In this document: piece by piece, positions 1 to 6,400 of the stretch | How the letters are laid out: each line of letters opens with the position of its first letter | Numbering within the stretch: the first letter of the stretch is position 1 | Source: Verrucomicrobiota bacterium | GTDB taxonomy: Bacteria > Verrucomicrobiota > Verrucomicrobiia > Opitutales > Opitutaceae | Reading direction: 5' to 3' | Assembly: GCA_030916665.1 (NCBI GenBank) | Contig: JAUPWC010000216.1 | Location: 1-6,495 of the forward strand | DNA: 6,495 nucleotides | Program-made: the position numbers and the translations under genes | The notes under the pieces: model-generated | Told to the model about the DNA's origin: nothing | Database searches by the model: none | Seen by the model: the letters and a program-made list of their open reading frames with translations, nothing else

Positions 1-267
1 AGCAGACTCGCGCCCCACCTCGCGGTTGGCGGCATCAAGAACGACAACATCCAGATGCGACGCGGTTGAAATCCCTACAGAGCGACCGTTAACCCAGCCC
101 GAAACGACGACTCGTCCGTCCATGGTGAACAATTGCGCGGATTTGAATCTCAAAGCGGAAGAATTTTGTGGGGTTATACGAACCTGCGGCGCTGCCCCGG
201 TAGCGGGACCAATGGTTGCGCAGCCAGACAGGCCGATAAGGGCAAGGAAGAGGGAAAGCTGCTTCAT
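1..267 (-). CDS. Second small lipoprotein (C-terminus cut by window edge), related to the one at 2999-3406
   Basis: From the ATG at 267 the frame is open for 89 codons to the left edge, so the stop lies outside. The product starts with a Lys at 3, a hydrophobic stretch and lipobox LSGC at 13-16. Cys16 should be lipidated, and Ala at +2 suggests the outer membrane by the Lol rule. The mature part matches the other lipoprotein of this operon in pattern: VVVSGWV (53-59) against LVVKGYI (55-61), and HLDVVVLDAAN (71-81) against HLDVTLYDAAG (74-84), at nearly the same distance from the lipid anchor. The two are likely distant paralogues. No cysteine other than Cys16 is visible. The start overlaps the preceding stop as ATGA. 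Codon use looks different from the pump genes (AGA, ATA, TTG, GTA and several CTT), with GC about 57% by hand count. The function is unknown; an envelope accessory role is inferred from context. Confidence 0.8.
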   Translation of the reverse strand, partial: MKQLSLFLALIGLSGCATIGPATGAAPQVRITPQNSSALRFKSAQLFTMDGRVVVSGWVNGRSVGISTASHLDVVVLDAANREVGRESA

Positions 268-512
268 GGGTGTCTCTGGTTCGAGGTCTGAGAGTGACGA
301 CGGTAAAAATAGAGCGCTGTGTCGCATACGGCCCCCACCAGTCCGCCACCAATTCCGCTCCCGGTCATCCACAGCATGTTCCCATGCCAGTAAAGCTCGG
401 CGGCAAAGCCGAGCAGCAACCCGACCGCAATTCCCCAAGGCAGGATCTCAAGTTCCCAGCGCACGTGACGCCGGAATCTGGTCGATGGCTTGATGGGCCT
501 CTTCGCGCGCAT
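264..512 (-). CDS. Small two-helix membrane protein, function unknown
   Basis: Protein of 82 residues that I do not recognise. A strongly basic N-terminus (Arg/Lys at 2, 4, 5, 8, 12, 14, 15 and 18) precedes a hydrophobic helix at about 23-42. A second, glycine-rich helix spans about 46-70, followed by a polar tail starting Arg-Arg-His at 71-73. By the positive-inside rule both ends should face the cytoplasm, with a short His-Gly-Asn turn (43-45) outside. Helix two holds adjacent Cys63 and Asp64, unusual within a membrane span and a possible ligand pair (speculative). The ATG lies 4 nt after the ATPase stop with no visible Shine-Dalgarno, so translation probably depends on reinitiation. Its stop overlaps the next start (ATGA). 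Tight linkage on both sides is the main argument that the gene is real and works with the ATPase or envelope proteins. Its length alone would not be convincing. Confidence 0.72.
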   Translation of the reverse strand: MRAKRPIKPSTRFRRHVRWELEILPWGIAVGLLLGFAAELYWHGNMLWMTGSGIGGGLVGAVCDTALYFYRRHSQTSNQRHP

Positions 513-516
513 GACA

Positions 517-2463
517 TCAGGCCGTGGCAGGTTTGGGGGCCGCGAGCAGGCGCAGCGCGTTGGCTATCACCAGCAAGGTTGCCCCGGTATCCGCGAGGAT
601 TGCGAACCACAGGCTCGCGTAGCCAAGCAGGGTGAGAAGGAGGAACAGGGCCTTCAGCCCGAGCGCGAAGCTGATGTTAAAATGGATGATCCCGAGCGTG
701 CGGCGGCCGAGGCGGATGGTCTCGGCGATCTTGGCGAGCTCGTCCTGCATGAGGGCGATGTCGGCCGTTTCAATGGCGGCGTCCGTGCCGGCTGCTCCCA
801 TCGCGATGCCAATGCTGGCCGTGGCCATCGCCGGGGCGTCGTTCACTCCGTCGCCCACCATGCCGACCACGCCGTGTTTCGCCCGCAGGGCCTTCACGGC
901 CTCGACCTTGTCGTCCGGCAGCAGGTCGCCCCGGGCCTCATCGATGCCGACCTGCCGGGCGATGAAATCCGCCGTGCGCTGGTTATCGCCACTCAGCATC
1001 ACCACCTGTTCGACCCCGGCCGCGTGCAGCGCGGCAATGGCGGCCTTGGCGTTGGGTCGGATCGTATCGCCGATGGCGATGATCCCCCATACTTCACCCT
1101 TGCAGCCATCGTGCGGACGATGTCCGACCACCACGACGGACTGTCCCTGAGCTTCGATTGCCGCCAGTCGGGCCTCGACACTCTCCGAGCATACCCCGAG
1201 TTCGTGCGCGAATCGATGGTTGCCGACGAAATAGGCGTGACCGTCGATCACCCCTTCGGCTCCGCGTCCACTGCGGGCCAGATAATCGGAGGCGCGCTCG
1301 TAGGATAACTTTTGTTCCTTCGCGTGCGCCACCACGGCCTTGGCCAACGGATGGGCCGAATGTTCGTCAATCGCCGCCGCAACCCCCAGCACCTGTGGCA
1401 TGGTCGCGGAACCCAGCAATTCGACGCCAAGCACCTGGGGTTTCCCCTCCGTGATGGTTCCAGTCTTGTCCACGGCTAGGCCTTTGAGGCGACCGATGGT
1501 TTCGAGGTGGGCACCGCCTTTGACCAACACCCCGCGCCGCGCGAGCGCCGTTAGGCCGGCGACGATGCTGACCGGCGTGGAAATCACCAAAGCACACGGG
1601 CACGCGATGATGAGCAGGACGCAGGCGCGATAGAGCCAGGTGTTCCAGTCGCCTTCGCTCAACAGGGGCGGCAGGAGAAACACCAATAGCGCCACGACGG
1701 TAACGGCAGGCGTGTAGTAGCGGGCGAACACGTCCACGAATCGCTGTGTGGGCGCCTTCTGCTCCTGCGCTTCGGCTACCAGCCGGATGATGCGCGCGAG
1801 CGTGGTGTCACCCGTCGTTTTGGTGACTTTGATTTCCAATGAACCCTCGCCGTTGATCGTGCCGGCAAACACGGTATCGCCCGGCTTCTTATCCACCGGC
1901 ACAGACTCGCCCGTGATGGGGGCTTGGTTGACGGCTGACTCACCGCGGGTGACCTCTCCATCGAGTGGAATGCTCATCCCGGACTTGGTCGCTACGGTTT
2001 CGCCGAGCGCGACCTGATCCACCGGCACTTCGACAAATCCTCCATCGCGTTTCACGACGGCGACCTTCGGTGCCAGTTCCAGCAGGGCCTCGGTGGCGCG
2101 TCGCGCCCTCCGATCCGCCCAGCCTTCCAGCCATTCGGCCACACCGAAGAGAAACACGACGGCCGAGGCCTCGACCCACTCACCAATCACCGATGCTCCG
2201 ATTGCGGCGATGACGACCAGCAGGTTGATGTCCGGGCGCAGACGCAGCACGGCCCGCCCAGCCTTGGGCAGCAGGAACCATCCGCCCGCCAGCATACCTG
2301 CGCCCGCGAGGAGGGTGGTGGCCGTCTGGCTACCATCCTCCAACCCGCTGGCAAGCAGGGCGGCTCCCACAAGCACGCCCGAGGTGAGCAAGCTCCAGCT
2401 CTCGAGCCGGTTGTCGTGCGCGTGCTCGCAACCGGGATCGTGGTTATGTCCGTCTTCGCTCAT
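517..2463 (-). CDS. zntA: P1B-type Zn2+/Cd2+/Pb2+-exporting ATPase lacking an HMA domain
   Basis: Protein of 648 residues; inner-membrane ATP-driven exporter of divalent soft metals from cytosol to periplasm. Motifs in order: actuator loop TGES at 184-187; TM6 metal site Cys288-Pro-Cys290; phosphorylated Asp332 in DKTGT; nucleotide-domain His371-Pro372; GDGVNDAP at 537-544; Lys604 in TM7; Asp625-Thr-Gly in TM8. The Lys604-Asp625 pair, 21 apart, matches ZntA K693/D714 as I recall them, and marks the P1B-2 (Zn/Cd/Pb) class rather than copper. Eight membrane segments fit: about 23-41, 46-66, 78-94, 96-112, 250-268, 276-296, 593-612 and 614-640. The usual HMA domain with GMxCxxC is missing; the N-terminus is a short tail with His6, His8, Cys12, His14 and His16. 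The ATG is fixed by an in-frame stop nine codons upstream (2488-2490) with no other usual start between, and it has a GGGAG Shine-Dalgarno 9 nt away. The next gene starts 4 nt after its stop. zntA here denotes the class, not proven orthology. Confidence 0.96.
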   Translation of the reverse strand: MSEDGHNHDPGCEHAHDNRLESWSLLTSGVLVGAALLASGLEDGSQTATTLLAGAGMLAGGWFLLPKAGRAVLRLRPDINLLVVIAAIGASVIGEWVEASAVVFLFGVAEWLEGWADRRARRATEALLELAPKVAVVKRDGGFVEVPVDQVALGETVATKSGMSIPLDGEVTRGESAVNQAPITGESVPVDKKPGDTVFAGTINGEGSLEIKVTKTTGDTTLARIIRLVAEAQEQKAPTQRFVDVFARYYTPAVTVVALLVFLLPPLLSEGDWNTWLYRACVLLIIACPCALVISTPVSIVAGLTALARRGVLVKGGAHLETIGRLKGLAVDKTGTITEGKPQVLGVELLGSATMPQVLGVAAAIDEHSAHPLAKAVVAHAKEQKLSYERASDYLARSGRGAEGVIDGHAYFVGNHRFAHELGVCSESVEARLAAIEAQGQSVVVVGHRPHDGCKGEVWGIIAIGDTIRPNAKAAIAALHAAGVEQVVMLSGDNQRTADFIARQVGIDEARGDLLPDDKVEAVKALRAKHGVVGMVGDGVNDAPAMATASIGIAMGAAGTDAAIETADIALMQDELAKIAETIRLGRRTLGIIHFNISFALGLKALFLLLTLLGYASLWFAILADTGATLLVIANALRLLAAPKPATA

Positions 2464-2472
2464 GATGCTTGG

Positions 2473-2477
2473 CTCCC
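2473..2477 (-). promoter_or_regulatory. Ribosome binding site of the P-type ATPase
   Basis: On the minus strand GGGAG lies 9 nt before the ATG at 2463, in the 46-nt gap after the Cys/His-tailed protein gene. It is moderate in strength. The start is also fixed by the in-frame TAA at 2488-2490. Confidence 0.55.
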
Positions 2478-2503
2478 AGCGAGGATATTATGAGGGAAAC
2501 GCA

Positions 2504-2526
2504 GCGGCCTCAGTGCTTATGGCCGC
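2504..2526 (-). repeat. Inverted repeat spanning the stop codon of the Cys/His-tailed protein gene
   Basis: GCGGCC at 2504-2509 and GGCCGC at 2521-2526 can pair as a 6-bp all-GC stem with an 11-nt loop containing the TGA stop (2510-2512). There is no run of U after it, so it is not a typical intrinsic terminator. It could be a pause or RNA-processing hairpin that sets relative expression before the ATPase gene. Such short GC stems also arise by chance in GC-rich DNA. Confidence 0.25.
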
Positions 2527-2977
2527 CAGCCTCTTCGCCATGTTCTTCGCAGATGCAGGCATATTCGGCCCGCTTGCACTCGCCGCAGACCTCGGCATGG
2601 AATTCGACGCGGTAGTTTTTTGGCTTGGCCTGTGCGGTGTCGCGAACCTGGACCACGATACGGTAGCCGTCCCCTTCTGGCAGCGGAGCGGACGAGACCA
2701 ACGCGCCGGCCTTGGCCGCGAAGGCGAGGGTCACCTTGCCGGTCTTGGCTTCGGCGACAGCCGAAACCACCTGACCCGACGGGGCCACGGGTTTGAGGTC
2801 CTTGTCGTAGAAGGAAACGGTGACTGTGCGGTCCTTCTCCACGAAGAACTCCACATGCGGAGCCTCCGTGGTGACGATCTTTCCGCCTTTTGGGCCGGGG
2901 ATCGGCTTGGCGGCGAAGGCTGCGGCCGTGGCGAGCAGCGCGAATGAGGTGAGGATGAGGTTGCGGATGGTTTTCAT
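2510..2977 (-). CDS. Secreted protein with Cys/His-rich C-terminal tail, probable periplasmic metal binder
   Basis: Protein of 155 residues. It has a Sec-type signal peptide: basic residues at 2-5, hydrophobic core to about 19, and a probable signal-peptidase I site near AFA-A (20-23), with no lipobox. The mature domain (about 24-128) opens with GPKGGKI (28-34) and then shows beta-rich segments around 42-58, 81-86 and 105-112. From memory it resembles the N-terminal segment of some RND adaptor proteins in Verrucomicrobiota, here standing alone (tentative). The tail is distinctive: Cys131, Cys134, Cys141 and Cys143 (CxxC, six residues, CxC), then His146, His153 and His155, with His127 just before. 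This suits soft or borderline metals such as Zn or Cd. It sits between RND and ATPase genes, 21 nt after the first lipoprotein, with no clear Shine-Dalgarno. A role as periplasmic metal buffer or carrier is inferred; no named family is recognised. Confidence 0.88.
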   Translation of the reverse strand: MKTIRNLILTSFALLATAAAFAAKPIPGPKGGKIVTTEAPHVEFFVEKDRTVTVSFYDKDLKPVAPSGQVVSAVAEAKTGKVTLAFAAKAGALVSSAPLPEGDGYRIVVQVRDTAQAKPKNYRVEFHAEVCGECKRAEYACICEEHGEEAGGHKH

Positions 2978-2998
2978 GGGGACAATGGCGGTTGAGGT

Positions 2999-3406
2999 TC
3001 AGGAGTGGTTGCCTTCGTGGGCGCGGACTTCGATGCGCACGGTGCCGCTCGGGAGCGGATCGAGCGGCACGCTGTAGCTCGCGTAGTCAGGTCGGCGGTA
3101 GCTCCGGGGAATCTGACGCGGTTCAAAATGCTCCACCGTGCTGCGGAGCACGGCACCGGCCGCATCGTAGAGCGTCACGTCCAGATGGGTCTGGGTCGTG
3201 TCTTCGGCTTCCAGCCGCTTGACGATGTAGCCCTTGACCACGAGCGGACCGTTTTTCCGCTCAAGCCAGATTTTCTCGACAACGACGACCGGGGAATCGG
3301 CGCGTTCCAGTTTGACATGGGCCACATCGGGCGGAGCCCGAAAGGGCGTGGCGCAGCCGGCCAGGGCGGCTGACGCGAGGAGTATTATCCACAGCTTGGG
3401 TTTCAT
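2999..3406 (-). CDS. Small lipoprotein following the RND pump, function unknown
   Basis: Protein of 135 residues that I cannot assign to a named family. It starts with a short lipoprotein signal: Lys residues at 2 and 4, a hydrophobic stretch, then lipobox LAGC at 15-18, so Cys18 should be lipidated. The residue after Cys is Ala, not Asp, which by the enterobacterial Lol rule suggests the outer membrane. The mature part has alternating hydrophobic strands (40-48, 55-62, 74-80, 123-128) and a conserved-looking patch HLDVTLYDAAG at 74-84. It looks like a small all-beta domain, perhaps similar to FxLYD domains (inference). There are no cysteines beyond the lipidated one, so it is not an obvious metal-binding protein. 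The ATG overlaps the pump stop (ATGA) and has a good Shine-Dalgarno GAAGGA 5 nt upstream. A related, incomplete lipoprotein lies at the left end of the window. An envelope role with the efflux system is inferred from position only. Confidence 0.88.
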   Translation of the reverse strand: MKPKLWIILLASAALAGCATPFRAPPDVAHVKLERADSPVVVVEKIWLERKNGPLVVKGYIVKRLEAEDTTQTHLDVTLYDAAGAVLRSTVEHFEPRQIPRSYRRPDYASYSVPLDPLPSGTVRIEVRAHEGNHS

Positions 3407-6400
3407 GCTTTTCCTTCGGTTGGGGTTGAGGCTTTTTTCGGGGAGCCCGACTCCGTGTCCCGCTCGAACCGGTCGTATAGTGCGGGCAGCAGCACGAGCG
3501 TGAGGAAGGTCGCGCTGACGATGCCGCCGATGACCACGGTTGCCAGCGGTCGCTGCACCTCGGCACCCGCGCCATGGGCGAGCGCCATGGGGAGGAAGCC
3601 GAGCGAGGCCACGAGGGCCGTCATGAGCACCGGCCGCAGGCGGGTGAGTGAGCCTTCGATGGTGGCCTCGCGCACCGATTTGCCTTCTTCGCGGAGCTGG
3701 TTGAAGTAGCTCACGAGCATGACGCCGTTGAGGACGGCCACGCCGGAAAGAGCGATGAAGCCGATGCCGGCGGAGATCGAAAAGGGCAGGTCGCGCAGCC
3801 AGAGCGCGAAGACGCCGCCGGTGACGGCGAGCGGGATGCCCGAAAAGACGAGCAGGGCCTGGCGCAGACTGCCAAAGGCGAAGAAGATCAGGAGGAAGAT
3901 GACCGCGAGCGCCACCGGGACGATGACCGCGAGCCGGGCGCGTGCCTCCTGGAGGTTTTTGAACTGTCCGCCGAATTCGATGGAATAGCCGGGGGGCAGC
4001 TTGATCGACTCGTTCACCTTCGTGCGGGCTTCGAGGACGAAGCTCTCCACGTCGCGACCGCGCAGGTTCACCATGATGGCGGCGCGGCGCTGGCCGAACT
4101 CGCGGGCGATGGTGTTGACCTTCTCGCTGATGACGAAATCGGCGACCTGCCCAAGGGTGATGACGCCCTCCTCGTGGGAAGAGCGCAAGGGCAGGTGCTT
4201 GAGTTCGTCAAAGGCCGCGCGGAGATTCTCCGGGAGCCGGACCACGATCGGATACCGGCGGTTACCGTCCACGATCACGCCGGTTTCCGTGCCCGCGAGC
4301 GCGGTGGCCACGGTGGCGTTCACCTCGCTGGCGTGGACGTTGTAGCGCGTCATGGCGTCGCGCTTGAGCTTGATCTCGAGCATCGGAGCCTTGCCGAGGG
4401 CGTCGAACTCCACGTCCGCCGCGCCCGGCACCTGTTCGAGGATTTCACGGGCCTCGGAGGCGATGCGCTCGATCTCCGCGTAGTCGTCGCCGAAGACCTT
4501 AACCGCAATGTCGGCACGGGTGCCTTCCAGAATCTCGTTGAACCGCATCTCGATGGGCTGGGAGAAGAGGTGAGACTCGGCCGGGAGCTGGGCGGCGAGT
4601 TCTGCCGCCATGCGGGTGGCGACCTCGTCCTTGGTGGGCGTGTGGCCGTGCTCGTCCTTCGGCCATTGGTCGAAGGGTTTGTAGAAGATGTAGGTGTCAG
4701 CAACGTTGACGCCCATCGGATCGGTCGCGACTTCCGAGGTGCCGATGCGGGAGAACGTGTAAGTGACCTCGGGGAACCGCTCCTTCAGGATCTTTTCCGA
4801 CCGCTCCTGCATGGCGATGGCAGCATCAAGGCCGATGCTGGTGGTGCGGATCATGTGGGCCGCGTAGGAGCCTTCGTCGAGCTGGGGCACAAACTCAGCG
4901 CCAAGCCGGGTAAAGAGGACGACAGCGCCGACGAAGAGGGCAATGGCCACGCCGACAAAGAGCCACCGGAGGCGGAGAGCCACGTCGAGGGTCGGGCGAT
5001 AGACCGCTTTCGCGGCGCGAACCAGGAAGTTGTCCTCTTCGGTTATTTTGCCGCGCAGGAAATACGAGCACAGCACGGGCATGAGGGTCAGCGAGAGGAT
5101 GAGCGCGCCGATCAAGGCAAAGATGACCGTGAGGGCCATCGGCTTGAACATCTTCCCCTCGATGCCGGTCAGCGAGAGGATGGGGACGTAGACGATGGTG
5201 ATGATGAAGACGCCGAAGAAGGTCGGGCGGCCGACTTCCTTGGCGGCGGCGAGCACGGTGTGCATCCGCTCCTCCAGCGTCAGGGTGCGATGCAGCTCGT
5301 GCTGGCGCACGCCCAGCCGTCGGACGATGTTCTCGACCATCACGACCGCACCGTCGATGATGAGGCCGAAGTCCACCGCCCCGAGGCTCATCAGGTTGCC
5401 GGAGACGCCGAAGCGCACCATGCCCGTGATGGCGAAGAGAAACGACAGCGGGATGGCCAGGGCGACGATCAGCGCGGCCCGCCAGTTGCCGAGAAGACCG
5501 AGCAGGACGACGACCACGAGGATGGCACCCTCGAAGAGGTTCTTTTCGACCGTGGCGATGGTCCGGTCCACCAGGTCGGTGCGGTCATAGACGGTGGTGA
5601 TGGTCACCCCGGGCGGCAGCTTGGGGGTAATTTCCACGAGTTTTTCCGCCACGCGCTTGGCAATGATGCGAGAGTTCTCCCCCGCTAGCATGAGCGCAGC
5701 CCCGAGCACGGCCTCTTTGCCGTTGTAGGTGGCCGAGCCGGTGCGAAGGCTGCTTCCAATGCCCACGTCGGCGACATCACGGACGAGGAGCGGTTTCGCG
5801 GCCGCACCCCGGAACTTGATCGGGAGTTGGGAGATTTCCGCCGCAGACTGGACGCGGCTGTCGGCGCGGATGGTGATCTGTTCGCCGCCGATCTGGACGG
5901 CGCCGCCACCCGCGTTCTCGACGTTTTCCCCGATGACTTCGGCGAGGTCGCTGAACGTGAGACCGGTGGCGAGCAGGGCGTCCGGACGGGGCTGGACGAC
6001 AATCTGCTTTTCGTAGCCACCCGAGGCATTGACCTCGGCGATGCCCGGAACGGTGCGCAGGCCCGGCTTCACGACAAAGTCGTGGATGAGCTTCAGCTCC
6101 ATGAGCTGCGCGGTCCTGGTCTCGGGCTTGTTGGGGGCATCGTCCTTGTAATCGACGACGTAGTAGAAGATTTCGCCCAAGCCGGTGGTGATGGGCGCGA
6201 GCTTCGGGGTGATGCCGGGCGGCAGCTCCTCGGCAACGTTTTGCATGCGCTCGCTGACGAGCTGGCGGGCGCGGTAGATGTCGGTGTCTTCGCCGAAGAC
6301 GAGGGTGATCTGCGAAAGGCCCGTCTTGGAGAGCGAGCGCAGCTCCGTCATGCCGGGCACGCCGCTCATTTCCATTTCGATGGGAAAGGTGACGAGCTTT

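Noticed and set aside
89..352. An 87-codon minus-strand frame at the left end
   Set aside because: It is out of frame with both the two-helix membrane protein and the lipoprotein starting at 267, which have coherent signals and an ATGA junction.
26..493. A 155-codon plus-strand frame at the left end
   Set aside because: Its product is rich in Arg, Ser and Pro with no domain, and it is antisense to two coupled minus-strand genes.
490..1308. A 272-codon plus-strand frame opposite the ATPase
   Set aside because: It lies antisense to the conserved phosphorylation and nucleotide-binding region of the ATPase, and its product has no recognisable domain.
2464..2509. A frameshifted HMA domain upstream of the ATPase
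   Set aside because: Only 46 nt separate the ATPase from the previous gene, with an in-frame TAA and no CxxC coding, so there is no remnant to restore.
2093..2947. A 284-codon plus-strand frame spanning two minus-strand genes
   Set aside because: It crosses the ATPase start and most of the secreted-protein gene, both well supported on the other strand; its product looks like a composition artefact.
4174..5688. A 504-codon open frame on the plus strand antisense to the RND gene
   Set aside because: The minus strand here encodes a well-conserved RND pump. The plus-strand product is a low-complexity string rich in Asp, Glu, Gly, Arg and His, typical of the antisense frame of GC-rich genes.
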